Shown here in pieces: positions 17,719 through 26,782 of a stretch of 64,000 nucleotides of DNA. Every line of letters starts with the position of its first letter. Positions within the stretch are counted from its first letter, which is position 1. The DNA is from BRH-c25 sp035627615 (GTDB lineage: Bacteria > Bacillota > Clostridia > Lutisporales > Lutisporaceae). The position numbers were made by a program, and so were the translations under genes. The notes under the pieces are model-generated. The model was not told the DNA's origin and searched no databases. It saw nothing but the letters and a program-made list of their open reading frames with translations. The stretch lies in NCBI GenBank assembly GCA_035627615.1, contig DASPLL010000020.1:1-64000 (forward strand), read 5' to 3'.

Positions 17719-17750
17719 AATGTAGACTTAGCATATTAGGAGTGGATTAT

Positions 17751-18431
17751 ATGAAGCCGATTATAAAAAGAATAGCAAAATTATATTTAGGTTTATTCCT
17801 GTATGCTTTGGGCATTGTAATGACAATCAACGCCAATCTTGGCCTTGCACCCTGGGAGGTATTTCACCAGGGTCTTTCAATAAATACGGGTATCACAATG
17901 GGTCAGGCAAGTATTTATGTGGGAATGGTATTCGTAGTGCTGGACAGCTTTCTGGGAGAGAGACTGGGCTGGGGAACACTTTTCAATATGATATTTATTG
18001 GTTTGTTCATGGATATACTAATGCTGAACCATATGATCCCGGTTTTTCAACCGGTAGCCCTGAGGGTTGTCATGATGCTCCTGGGCATGTTTACGATAGG
18101 GATAGCCAGCTATTTCTATATCAGTGCAGCGCTGGGCTCCGGACCAAGGGACGGTCTTATGGTAGCCCTGACAAAAAGGACTACCAAGTCGGTAAGATTC
18201 CTGAGGAATTGTATTGAGTTCAGTGTGCTGGCTGCGGGGTATGTACTGGGGGGGTCTGTGGGAATAGGAACGGTTATTATGGCACTGACCGCAGGTTATT
18301 TTGTACAGTTTACCTTCAAGCTCTTCAGGTTCAATGTTAAGGAAACGAAGCACAGATTTATTGATGAGGATATAAAATACCTGTATGAAAGGTTTTTTAG
18401 AAACAAGGAAGATAAGGAAGCGGGGAAATAA
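17751..18431 (+). CDS. YczE/YitT-type integral membrane protein
   Basis: About 226 residues with five to six membrane segments. The N-terminal TM, LGLAPWEVFHQGLSINTGITMG, and ALGSGPRDGLMVALTKRT match the YczE/YyaS/YitT family, whose biochemical role is not settled. ATG 17751 is preferred over GTG 17742 because AGGAG lies eight bases upstream. The MenA-like prenyltransferase follows after 24 bp, so the two may be co-transcribed. Confidence 0.82.
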   Translation: MKPIIKRIAKLYLGLFLYALGIVMTINANLGLAPWEVFHQGLSINTGITMGQASIYVGMVFVVLDSFLGERLGWGTLFNMIFIGLFMDILMLNHMIPVFQPVALRVVMMLLGMFTIGIASYFYISAALGSGPRDGLMVALTKRTTKSVRFLRNCIEFSVLAAGYVLGGSVGIGTVIMALTAGYFVQFTFKLFRFNVKETKHRFIDEDIKYLYERFFRNKEDKEAGK

Positions 18432-18455
18432 AGTTGTTATTAAAGGAGAATCAAA

Positions 18456-19412
18456 ATGTCGTTGGTTAGTTTTCTAAAGCTGGTCGAAATACAGACAAAA
18501 GTGGCAAGCGTCATACCCTTCACCATAGGGACGCTGTACTCCGTATATCATTTCGGACGGTTCAACTTCAGAAGCTTCATAATACTTTTTATATCCCTGA
18601 TATCTTTTGATATGGTTACAACAGCAATAAACAATTATTACGATTACAAAAGGGCTAGTAAAACCCATGGATACAATTATGAGAGCCATAATGCCATAGT
18701 TAGCTATAGTCTGAAGGAGTCAACCGTTGTATTTACAATTATGTCACTGTTGATTACCGCCTCTGCAGCCGGTATAATGCTGTACCTTAACACTTCGCCT
18801 GTGATCCTGCTCCTGGGAGCCTTATCCTTTACCATAGGGATACTTTATTCCTTCGGGCCGGTGCCTATATCCAGGACACCGTTGGGGGAGATATTTTCAG
18901 GTATGTTCATGGGCTTTGTAATAGCCTTCATATCAGTATATGTGCATATCTATGATCTGGGAATCGCCGGTCTGACCTATGATGCCGGTATGCTTGGCAT
19001 AAGCCTCAATTTGACCGAGGTGTTGTATATATTTCTGCTGTCAATACCTATGGTAAATGGTATAGCAAACATCATGCTGGCAAATAATATCTGCGATATC
19101 GAAGATGACCTTGAGAACAGACGCTATACCTTGCCCATCTATATAGGAAAGGAAAAAGCCTTATCGGTCTTTAAAGCATTATATTACATATGCTATGCTG
19201 ATCTACTGCTGCTGCTGATATTGGGAGTAATACCTGCAGCGGCTGCGGTCACTCTTTTTACCTTCCTGCCCGTGAATAAGAATATCAGGAGCTTCTATGA
19301 AAAGCAGACCAAAAAGGACACCTTTATATTGGCTGTAAAGAATTTTCTTTTTATGAATGGGGTGCAGGTACTTGCAATGGCCGGTGCTTTAGTCATTGAA
19401 AAACTGTTCTGA
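18456..19412 (+). CDS. UbiA-family prenyltransferase (MenA-like)
   Basis: A 318-residue polytopic protein with about eight to nine membrane segments and two Asp-rich motifs expected of UbiA prenyltransferases: the first is a variant, NNYYDYKRA, and the second is NNICDIEDDLENRRYTLP. The order and spacing resemble MenA, which prenylates 1,4-dihydroxy-2-naphthoate in menaquinone synthesis. No other menaquinone gene is in the window, so the acceptor is uncertain. The first motif has Asn where many members have Asp. Confidence 0.82.
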   Translation: MSLVSFLKLVEIQTKVASVIPFTIGTLYSVYHFGRFNFRSFIILFISLISFDMVTTAINNYYDYKRASKTHGYNYESHNAIVSYSLKESTVVFTIMSLLITASAAGIMLYLNTSPVILLLGALSFTIGILYSFGPVPISRTPLGEIFSGMFMGFVIAFISVYVHIYDLGIAGLTYDAGMLGISLNLTEVLYIFLLSIPMVNGIANIMLANNICDIEDDLENRRYTLPIYIGKEKALSVFKALYYICYADLLLLLILGVIPAAAAVTLFTFLPVNKNIRSFYEKQTKKDTFILAVKNFLFMNGVQVLAMAGALVIEKLF

Positions 19413-19463
19413 GCAATACGCGGGTCTTGTGGGATGTCATAATATGACACACTATAAGGCTTT

Positions 19464-19518
19464 TTGTATTTTTTGGCATATTTATGTTATAATATTTAAT
19501 GTGTTGAATGACCATTCA
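19464..19518 (+). promoter_or_regulatory. Promoter and palindrome upstream of the CheA-like sensor
   Basis: TTGTAT (19464-19469) and TATAAT (19488-19493) are 18 bp apart. The palindrome TGAATGACCATTCA (19505-19518) would cover the transcription start, a position expected of a repressor site. Its form resembles TetR-family operators. Confidence 0.5.
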
Positions 19519-19556
19519 TTATAATTATTAAATCTGGAGAGAGGGAGGCCGGCAGG

Positions 19557-22286
19557 ATGAAAAAAAGGGATTCGGGAGCTGTACTGCTGATATTTGCTGC
19601 ACTTATTGCAGTAACACTATTTGTCAGTCCAGTGAACAGGTCGCCTCTTGATAAGGAGTCCGGCAGCAGCGGAATAGAAGTCTGGGAGTATCTGCCTTCG
19701 GAGTACAGGCTCAGTGAAGAGACCTCTATGGGCTTTGAGAGCATCAGAAGCAGCAATGCCTGGACAAGCCTGGACAGTCTGGAAGAAAACTCGACGGTGG
19801 GCGCAGAAGTGTTCTGGCTGAGGGGCAGGCTTCCTGAAAAATTTTCCATTTACAGCCCTACCCTTTTTCTTGAATTTGATTTTCCGGTGGAAGTATATGT
19901 GGACGGCAGTCTGATTTATTCCTTCGGCAAGCTTGCAGACCGTGACAGGGTGCTGCCTTTTCCGCATATGGTGCCGATAAGTGACGGGCATAAAGGAAAG
20001 ATGGTGTATTTCAAGTATCCTGCAAAGGAAGGCCTGACAGTAAAAGAACTGAGGCATCTGACTGCATGGGATACGGTTGTGGGAAGTGAAAAAGCAAAGG
20101 AATTATCCAATCATGAAATAGCGCCAATGATAATGAGTATAATAGGAGTTTTTATAGGAGTATGCTTTATCCTGATAGCAATCCTCATAGGCAGAAGACA
20201 GAGGGAGGAGGCACAGCTCATTGCTTTTGCAGGATTATTTGATTCACTGATATCCATAAGTATACTTAACTATCTTTATGTGGTAAGAGCTTACCTGAAC
20301 CAGCCGGTACTGGTGTTCTATACGGACTATATCAGTTACATTCTCATCCCTTATGCCGCCGGCTCATTTTTAGTCAGATTGTTGAAATCCAGGGCAAAGG
20401 CGCAGATGAATATAATAAACAGCGTATTTCCTCTCTATCTTGCTTTTGTTATTCTGATGTCACGTATACCGGGCTTTGATATATCAAGAGCCGATTATGC
20501 CTACGGTACATGCCTGCTCGCTTATTCGGTATATATGGTGTATTTGCTGGTTAAAGAGCTGGGAGACGGGCAGAAGGATCTGAGGATAATGACTGTTGGT
20601 CTGGTTATTGCAGGAGCAACGGGAGTGATAGATGTCCTTCAGCAGTTAAATGTATTTGATTTTCCAGGTGTGGTTTCGTGCTATGGAATTTTTATATTGA
20701 CTATATGTGTGGTATGCTATTTCGGACTGAGATTTTTCCATCTGTATGATGATGTGAAAGCTGCCAATATACAGCTTACCAAGTCCAAGGAAATCATAGA
20801 AGAGATAAACAGGGATCTGGACAGGAAGGTCATTGAAAAGACCTCAGCCATCAGGAGCTTGTTTGACAATGCGGAGCAGGGGTTCTTATCCTTCAAGGAA
20901 GATCTGACAGTAGGAGATGAGTACAGCTTCAAGTGCAGTGAAATTTTCGGCGGCGATATAAGCGGCCAAAGACTGCCGAAGCTTATTGGCGGTGGGAGCC
21001 GGGAGCAGGAGCATTTCGTCGGGACGCTTCTTCAGAAAGTATTCAGTTTGCAGGATGAAGGAAGACGGGAGGTCTATTTGTCACTTTTGCCGACAGAGCT
21101 TAATATTAATGAAAAACTGGTAAACATCGCATATAAGCTGATTGTCAGGGGTACTGAAGCGTCAGAACTGATATGTATGGTCATCCTTACTGATGTAACC
21201 GAGAAGCACCTTTTGGAAATGAAGCTTGCACAGGAGCAGTCAATCTTCAAAATGAGTGTGAAGGTTGTAGCAAATCACAACGATTTTGTGAATGCGGTAC
21301 GTGATTACAAGAATTTTTGCAGCAATAGGGTGAATGAGATCATCAATAGCGATATGGATATTGAAAATAAATATGCAGAACTATTCAGGGAGATCCACAC
21401 CTTTAAGGGTACTTTTGCCCAGTTTGAGATGCAGCATATCACAAAGAGACTTCATGATTTTGAGACTATAATAGATCACTACAGGAGAGTCAGGCATGGG
21501 ATCAAGGATCTGGAAGGCCTGTTCGTCACCAATAAGCCTGAGGAATGGCTGGAGAGAGACTATGATATCCTGAGGGGAGTGCTGGGAGAAAGGTATCTGA
21601 AGTTTGACAAGCTTGTGGTGATAGAGGAATCCAGGCTGAAGGAAATAGAGGCTGGAATACTTGCTTCGTTTTCAGGCAGTGAAGGCCTTGCCCTGGTAAA
21701 GGAAATAAGAAAACTGAGATACAGATTCCTCAAGGATATGCTCGGGCATTACCCTGAGTATTGTATGAGATTAAGTGAGCGTCTTAAAAAACCAATAAAC
21801 AATTTTAAGATCCAGGGCTCCGATATAGCAGTAGATTCGGAAATTTACTCAGGATTAAGCAAGGCAATGGTTCATGTATTCAGGAATATGGTGGATCACG
21901 GGATTGAAACTGCTGAGGAGAGGACAAGATGCGGTAAGCCGGAGCTGGGGAATATCAGCTGCAGCATAAAGGTTGACGGAGGGAATATTGAAATCACCGT
22001 ATGTGATGATGGCGCAGGGATTGATATTGAGAATATAAGAAGGATAGCTGAAGAGAAACAATTAATGACCTTGGAAACAGCTGCAGCCGCCTCTGAAGCT
22101 GAGATGCTGCAGATGCTTTTTGCAAATGGTTTTACGACCGCTGAGAATGTATCGGAGCTTTCGGGCAGAGGCATCGGGCTTCCGGCAGTAAAAGCGGAGG
22201 TTGAGCTTCTTTCCGGCAGTATTAAGGTGGAAACAAAAAAAGGACAGGGAACAAGCTTTTGTATTACAGTACCTGTGATTAGTTAG
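19557..22286 (+). CDS. 7TM membrane sensor with Hpt and CheA-like histidine kinase domain
   Basis: A 909-residue protein. An N-terminal signal anchor and extracellular beta-sandwich (EVYVDGSLIYSFGKL, as in 7TMR-DISM extracellular domains) precede seven membrane segments (about residues 185-395) and a coiled coil (about 400-435). A PAS-like region follows. A histidine phosphotransfer segment then has EIHTFKGTFAQF with His614 as the likely phosphoryl acceptor. The C-terminal ATPase has a CheA-style N box (HVFRNMVDHGIETAEE), G1 CDDGAGID and G2 LSGRGIGLPAV. There is no CheW-like or receiver domain. The Hpt-plus-CheA-ATPase order suggests a transmembrane CheA relative that passes phosphate to a separate response regulator. 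Its TAG overlaps the first base of heptad element 2. Confidence 0.82.
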   Translation: MKKRDSGAVLLIFAALIAVTLFVSPVNRSPLDKESGSSGIEVWEYLPSEYRLSEETSMGFESIRSSNAWTSLDSLEENSTVGAEVFWLRGRLPEKFSIYSPTLFLEFDFPVEVYVDGSLIYSFGKLADRDRVLPFPHMVPISDGHKGKMVYFKYPAKEGLTVKELRHLTAWDTVVGSEKAKELSNHEIAPMIMSIIGVFIGVCFILIAILIGRRQREEAQLIAFAGLFDSLISISILNYLYVVRAYLNQPVLVFYTDYISYILIPYAAGSFLVRLLKSRAKAQMNIINSVFPLYLAFVILMSRIPGFDISRADYAYGTCLLAYSVYMVYLLVKELGDGQKDLRIMTVGLVIAGATGVIDVLQQLNVFDFPGVVSCYGIFILTICVVCYFGLRFFHLYDDVKAANIQLTKSKEIIEEINRDLDRKVIEKTSAIRSLFDNAEQGFLSFKEDLTVGDEYSFKCSEIFGGDISGQRLPKLIGGGSREQEHFVGTLLQKVFSLQDEGRREVYLSLLPTELNINEKLVNIAYKLIVRGTEASELICMVILTDVTEKHLLEMKLAQEQSIFKMSVKVVANHNDFVNAVRDYKNFCSNRVNEIINSDMDIENKYAELFREIHTFKGTFAQFEMQHITKRLHDFETIIDHYRRVRHGIKDLEGLFVTNKPEEWLERDYDILRGVLGERYLKFDKLVVIEESRLKEIEAGILASFSGSEGLALVKEIRKLRYRFLKDMLGHYPEYCMRLSERLKKPINNFKIQGSDIAVDSEIYSGLSKAMVHVFRNMVDHGIETAEERTRCGKPELGNISCSIKVDGGNIEITVCDDGAGIDIENIRRIAEEKQLMTLETAAAASEAEMLQMLFANGFTTAENVSELSGRGIGLPAVKAEVELLSGSIKVETKKGQGTSFCITVPVIS

Positions 22287-22520
22287 ATGCGAGATTCGAG
22301 ATACGGGATACGAGGAGGTCCGGGTATTCCTTTAGGGTATAGGAACGGGTAACACGGATTTGCACGGAGGTTTCACGGAAGGACACGGCGGGAGAAAACA
22401 TTGATATTCGTAAATAAGTCAAGTATCGATACTTAATGAAGTAACGGTACTTGACTTATTAATATAACCGTGCTATTCCGTGGAATCTCCGTGTGTTCCG
22501 TGGTGCCCGTTCCTTCCTCG
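22286..22520. repeat. Heptad element 2, with nested TCCGTG inverted arms
   Basis: Four phased heptads of the GATNCGA type (22286-22313) begin at the last base of the kinase stop codon. They are followed by the core CGGGTATTCCTTTAGGGTAT (22321-22340). Next come two imperfect 48-bp inverted arms (about 22340-22388 and 22471-22519), each holding four CACGGA/TCCGTG blocks every 9-11 bp. Inside these is a hairpin of AATAAGTCAAGTA with TACTTGACTTATT (22413-22465). No open frame of note is present. Confidence 0.7.
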
Positions 22521-22528
22521 GAACCTCA

Positions 22529-23059
22529 TTACAATTCTTTCGACTGAACGTATTTTGCTCCTGTTGCTTTGAGAGCCAGCTTTACCGCATTATATACCAC
22601 CAGTGTTACAAATATATTGGTTACTGCAGTAGGCAGCACTATTCCGGCAAACAGTACCGAGAAGGGGGCAGGCAGTCCCACAAGGACCAACGCTGTATAC
22701 AGGAAAGTGGTGCCGCTTATTATGGTACCTATGAATGCAATGATACCGGTCGATACCTGTTTATATTTCAGTTTATCGAAAAGTCTTATCATCAGATATA
22801 CCGAGAAGCTGGTTACTATTTTATCTATGACATTGGCTATCTGCCCACCCGGGAAGGTGGTGGTCAATGCTGTAATGAAACCTCCAAGTAAAGCGGTAAG
22901 TACCGTACTTTTCAAATCTCTGCTTACGAGCAGGGCAACGAATATGAAGGAAAGCATAAGGTCAAACTTCATGTTCCCTATTGTACCCGGAACCACCTGG
23001 TGCATTATATAACCTATGGCAAGCAGCAATGCTATAAGGATATTCTTTCTTAAATTCAT
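22529..23059 (-). CDS. trpP: Tryptophan transporter, TrpP-like
   Basis: About 176 residues with five to six membrane segments. The sequence (IGYIMHQVVPG, MKFDLMLSFIFVALLVSRD, TTTFPGGQIANVIDKIVTS, GLPAPFSVLFAGIVLPTAVTN) fits the small TrpP tryptophan permease family of Firmicutes. The regulatory evidence agrees: a T-box leader with a UGG (Trp) specifier lies directly upstream, so uncharged tRNA-Trp should switch it on. ATG 23059 is used because GAGGAGAG is at a suitable distance. TTG 23065 is too close. Confidence 0.85.
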   Translation of the reverse strand: MNLRKNILIALLLAIGYIMHQVVPGTIGNMKFDLMLSFIFVALLVSRDLKSTVLTALLGGFITALTTTFPGGQIANVIDKIVTSFSVYLMIRLFDKLKYKQVSTGIIAFIGTIISGTTFLYTALVLVGLPAPFSVLFAGIVLPTAVTNIFVTLVVYNAVKLALKATGAKYVQSKEL

Positions 23060-23160
23060 AATCAATCTCTCCTCTAAATAAATATATTTTTTGGTTAATG
23101 GTTTTAAAAATTGAAATACTTCATAACATTGCTCTCACCTCCTTACAGTCTGATTGAAAT

Positions 23161-23445
23161 AAAAAAACCTTCCATCCCCAAATAAGGGACGGAAGGTATA
23201 TTTCCGCGGTACCACCCAGCTTAGACAAGTACTTGTCTCTCTTAACAGATACGGAGTATAATAAATAACTCGATATCCTGATCCTGTAACGGGAATCCCC
23301 GGCTTAGGCTAATTTTCCCGGAAGTTCCGGAAGGTTCGCCCTGCATCTCACAAGTCCATTCACTGCATATCCTGTTACCGGGCTTTCACCCTTCCCGGCT
23401 CGCTTCAAAACTCAATATCGCAGCTACTATTCTTGCTCATAGAAT
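23161..23445 (-). promoter_or_regulatory. T-box leader, Trp specifier (UGG), controlling trpP
   Basis: The minus strand contains the T-box sequence GGGTGGTACCGCG (23205-23217). A strong terminator at 23161-23196 follows it (CCTTCCGTCCC/GGGGATGGAAGG, then T7). Stem I features are present upstream, including AGCCGGGAAGGGTGAAAGCC. In the specifier region GAATGGAC the codon TGG is at 23356-23358. Uncharged tRNA-Trp would pair with UGG and with UGGU of the T-box and favour the antiterminator. Confidence 0.93.
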
Positions 23446-23467
23446 TTGCTAAGTTAGATTTTAATAT

Positions 23468-23496
23468 ATATTAGCACGATTATATATATACGTCAA
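23468..23496 (-). promoter_or_regulatory. Promoter of the T-box/trpP transcript
   Basis: On the minus strand TTGACG (23496-23491) is followed after exactly 17 bp by TAATAT (23473-23468), and the T-box RNA begins just downstream. Heptad element 3 abuts the promoter on its upstream side. Confidence 0.75.
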
Positions 23497-23508
23497 TAGG
23501 TATTTTTA

Positions 23509-23655
23509 GATGCGAGATACGAGATTCGAGACTCGAGTATTTATTGGGTATGCCCTTGAAGCAGGGCAATGCGCTTATGCTATACGTTCCAAATACCCTT
23601 AAGGAATACCTGAGTTCTCTCGTATCCCGTATCTCGCATCTCGCATCTCGTATCT
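23509..23655. repeat. Heptad element 3 (GATNCGA units)
   Basis: Left arm: four phased heptads (GATGCGA, GATACGA, GATTCGA, GACTCGA; 23509-23536). Right arm, inverted: five phased heptads at 23621-23655. The core ATACCCTTAAGGAATACC (23592-23609), reverse complement of the core at 43.0 kb, lies next to the right arm. The element sits two bases past the ABC-F stop codon and just upstream of the trpP promoter. Confidence 0.72.
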
Positions 23656-23657
23656 GA

Positions 23658-25214
23658 TTACACTATTTTAGTCGTCCAAGTTTCGCAGTTCCAGACTTCA
23701 TTTACTATGTCATTGTAGAATTCGGGCTCATGGCATATAAGGAGCATGCTTCCGCCGTATTCTCTGAGGGCGCGCTTAAGCTCTTCCTTTGCATCCACAT
23801 CCAGGTGGTTGGTGGGCTCGTCAAGGATAAGTATGTTTGTCTCCTTGTTGATAAGCTTGCACAGTCTTACCTTGGCCTGCTCTCCTCCGCTCAGCACCAT
23901 GACCTTACTCTCTATATGCTTTGTTGTCAGACCGCATTTTGCCAGGGCTGAACGCACCTCGTACTGGTTGAAGGAGGGAAAGTCCTTCCATACCTCCTCA
24001 ATGCAGGTATTGTAATTGGCTTCCTTGACCTCTTGCTCAAAATAGCCTATGTGCAGGTAATCACCAAGCTCAACAGCTCCGGATATCGATCGGATTTCAC
24101 CAAGTATACTTCTCAGCAGGGTGGTCTTTCCAAGACCGTTGGCTCCAACAAGGGCAATTTTCTGTCCACGCTCCATTCTCAGGTTCAAAGGCTTTGACAA
24201 AGGCTCGTCATAGCCGATGACCAGGTCTTTAGCCTCAAAAATTAGCTTGCCTGAGGTCCGGGCTTCCCTGAAGCAGAACTCCGGTTTCGGTTTTTCTTTA
24301 GCCAGCTCTATTACTTCCATCTTATCCAGCTTTTTCTGACGGGACATTGCCATGTTCCTGGTAGCGACCCTGGCTTTATTTCTGTTTACAAAATCCTTAA
24401 GCTCGGCAATTTCCTGCTGCTGTTTGTTATAGGCTGCTTCCAGCTGTGATTTTTTAGCTTCATAGACCTGCTGGAAGTTGTCATAATCTCCCACATAGCG
24501 GTTCAGCTCCTGATTTTCCATATGATATATAAGATTTATTACGCTATTCAGGAAGGGAATATCATGGGAGATCAGTATGAAGGCATTTTCGTATTCCTGC
24601 AGATACCGCTTCAACCACTCTATATGTTTTTCATCAAGGTAGTTGGTGGGCTCGTCCAACAGAAGAATATCAGGCTTTTCCAGAAGCAGCTTGGCAAGCA
24701 GTACCTTGGTACGCTGTCCGCCGCTAAGCTCCTGCACTTCCTTGTCAAGGCCGATATCTCCAAGGCCAAGGCCGCGGCCAATTTCTTCAACCTTAGGGTC
24801 GATTATATAAAAATCGTTATGCTCCAGCAGCTCCTGTATTGTCCCCATGTCCTCCAGAAGCTGCTCCAGTTCATCAGGGTCTGCCGAAGCCATTTTGTCG
24901 CATATCCCGTTCATTTCCTTTTCAAGGTCAAAAAGATATTTATAAGCGCTTTTCAGCACATCCCTTATGGTCATTCCCTTCTCCAGGGTTGTATGCTGGT
25001 CTAGATAGCCGACTCTGACACGCTTTGACCATTCGACCTGTCCATCATCGGGCTCAAGCTTTCCTGTGACTATATTCATAAAAGTGGACTTGCCTTCCCC
25101 GTTCGCACCAATGAGACCTATATGCTCTCCTTTAAGAAGCCTGAAGGAAACATTATTGAATATCGCACGGTCACCAAATCCATGGCTTAGATTTTTAACT
25201 GTCAGTATGCTCAT
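23658..25214 (-). CDS. ABC-F family ATPase (YkpA/YbiT-like)
   Basis: About 518 residues: two soluble ABC domains without membrane segments. Walker A motifs are GANGEGKST and GANGLGKTT, signatures LSGGQRTKV and LSGGEQAKV, and Walker B motifs ILLLDEPTNYLD and ILILDEPTNHLD. A charged inter-domain linker (about residues 240-300, rich in Lys/Gln/Glu) is the P-site tRNA interaction motif of ABC-F translation factors. The DEPTNYLDEKHIEWLKRYL and DIPFLNSVINLI segments resemble the housekeeping YkpA/YbiT group more than antibiotic-resistance types. ATG 25214 has GAGAGGAG upstream. Confidence 0.9.
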   Translation of the reverse strand: MSILTVKNLSHGFGDRAIFNNVSFRLLKGEHIGLIGANGEGKSTFMNIVTGKLEPDDGQVEWSKRVRVGYLDQHTTLEKGMTIRDVLKSAYKYLFDLEKEMNGICDKMASADPDELEQLLEDMGTIQELLEHNDFYIIDPKVEEIGRGLGLGDIGLDKEVQELSGGQRTKVLLAKLLLEKPDILLLDEPTNYLDEKHIEWLKRYLQEYENAFILISHDIPFLNSVINLIYHMENQELNRYVGDYDNFQQVYEAKKSQLEAAYNKQQQEIAELKDFVNRNKARVATRNMAMSRQKKLDKMEVIELAKEKPKPEFCFREARTSGKLIFEAKDLVIGYDEPLSKPLNLRMERGQKIALVGANGLGKTTLLRSILGEIRSISGAVELGDYLHIGYFEQEVKEANYNTCIEEVWKDFPSFNQYEVRSALAKCGLTTKHIESKVMVLSGGEQAKVRLCKLINKETNILILDEPTNHLDVDAKEELKRALREYGGSMLLICHEPEFYNDIVNEVWNCETWTTKIV

Positions 25215-25310
25215 ATTTGACTCCTCTCTACAATTCTCTTTAATCATACAAATTGATTATATAGAAGTCCACAGGTATTTTAAAGCAATATTTAAAAAAA
25301 CGAAGAGATA

Positions 25311-25469
25311 ATGACACATATTATCAACCCGATTATCGGCAGGACGGCCGAGCAGTCCGTGAGGCTTTTCTTTGCGGTATGCAGCGCCATGGCGGCTGCC
25401 GCCCTTTTTCTAAGCCTGTATTTTTTCAGGAAAACCGGTGCAAATGCTGTGAGAAAACAATGGAATTAA
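25311..25469 (+). pseudogene. Small hydrophobic ORF, possible 3' remnant of an MFS transporter
   Basis: A 52-codon frame from ATG 25311 to TAA 25467 encodes NPIIGRTAEQSVRLFF, one membrane segment and a basic tail (YFFRKT...RKQWN). This is what the last membrane helix of a major-facilitator protein looks like. Nothing upstream continues the protein. It is either a decayed gene end or a short membrane peptide. The upstream GAAGAG is a weak ribosome binding site. Confidence 0.4.
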
Positions 25470-25532
25470 GGCATATTGTTTGATATAATTGAAAAAGTAA
25501 GTAATTTATGTCGGACACTGCCGGAGGAGCGT

Positions 25533-26777
25533 ATGAAGAAGGTACTTATATTTCTATTTGTAGTGAGCTTGCTGTTTAATACGGCAATATTCGCGGAGGA
25601 TCTGGCCGATATCAGTGAAAAGGATGTCTTGTTTTCCTGTCCGGTATATCCGGAGTTCGGGAAGGATTCTGTTAAAATAGGACTGTCACAGATATGCTCA
25701 GCAAGTGCCCTACGCTTTTCATATAATCCGGACACCGGTTTTCTATACGCAGAGGATGACGGTCGTAAAGTTTACGTTAAGATCATCGGCGGCAATGCTG
25801 AATTTAATGAAGCGGATCTGGTACTTGATAACAGCATCGGAGCAGATATGGCATCTCTATACCGGTTCAAGGCCTTCATTACAATAATGGAACAGGGGAT
25901 AAAAAGCACTTTTTCTTTGCTGGCTGAAGCTGCACTGGAGTATACTGCAGAGGGTCCAAAGCTTGTGCTGCGTGAAATTGGGACAAGCAGTCAAACAATT
26001 GATACCGGAAACATAAATGAATATCTGGAAGACAACATGCTTCTGGTCAATAAATACAATACGCTGGACCGTAGTTACTCACCTCCGGAACTGATTTATT
26101 CAAAGCCCATAAGAGGCAGGTCGACTGTCAGCCTCAGGCTGGACAGGGATGCGGTGGAGCAGCTCAATTACATGCTGAATGCCGCTTACCGCGAGGGTGT
26201 ATCGGGGATGGTGATAACTAGCGCCTTCAGAACCTATGAAAAGCAGACAAGCCTTTATAACAATAAGACAAGCACACTGTCAAGACATATGAGCAGAACT
26301 GCTGCAGAGAAAGAGGCTTCTAAGGTTGTGGCAGTACCAGGCTCCAGTGAGCACCAGACAGGGCTTGCCGTTGACATATGCAGTGAGGGTGTGGGACTGA
26401 TCAGTAATTTTGCCGATACCAGGCAAGGCAAGTGGCTGAAGGAAAACAGCTGGAGATTCGGATTCATAGTCAGATACCCGGTGGACAAGACTGAGATCAC
26501 AGGTATAATATACGAACCGTGGCATGTCAGATATGTTGGAGAAAGCCACTCGGAAATAATGAAGCTGAAGGATATGTGCCTTGAGGAATATGTGGAATAT
26601 CTGAAGGCAAACCAGGTTATATACCACAGCAACAGTATTGGTGAGAATTATCTGGTACAGTATATAAACAAGCCGGATTTCAACTTATCGGGCATGACGC
26701 TCAGCTTGTCGGATACCAGTACATGGAGTATCTCGGAATGTACAAAGGATAGTTATATTTTGACAATAAAGCTTTAG
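25533..26777 (+). CDS. Secreted D-alanyl-D-alanine carboxypeptidase, VanY domain
   Basis: A 414-residue protein with a signal peptide (MKKVLIFLFVVSLLFNTAIFA). An N-terminal region of about 180 residues has no motif I can name. The C-terminal VanY/LAS metallopeptidase domain has SAFRTYEKQ, the zinc motif SSEHQTGLAVD (SxHxxGxAxD), the WRFGFIVRYP segment and EPWHVRYVG, whose His completes the zinc site. It would trim D-Ala from peptidoglycan stems at the cell surface. ATG 25533 is preferred because GGAGGAG precedes it. A bidirectional-looking terminator follows. Confidence 0.9.
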   Translation: MKKVLIFLFVVSLLFNTAIFAEDLADISEKDVLFSCPVYPEFGKDSVKIGLSQICSASALRFSYNPDTGFLYAEDDGRKVYVKIIGGNAEFNEADLVLDNSIGADMASLYRFKAFITIMEQGIKSTFSLLAEAALEYTAEGPKLVLREIGTSSQTIDTGNINEYLEDNMLLVNKYNTLDRSYSPPELIYSKPIRGRSTVSLRLDRDAVEQLNYMLNAAYREGVSGMVITSAFRTYEKQTSLYNNKTSTLSRHMSRTAAEKEASKVVAVPGSSEHQTGLAVDICSEGVGLISNFADTRQGKWLKENSWRFGFIVRYPVDKTEITGIIYEPWHVRYVGESHSEIMKLKDMCLEEYVEYLKANQVIYHSNSIGENYLVQYINKPDFNLSGMTLSLSDTSTWSISECTKDSYILTIKL

Positions 26778-26782
26778 AAAGT

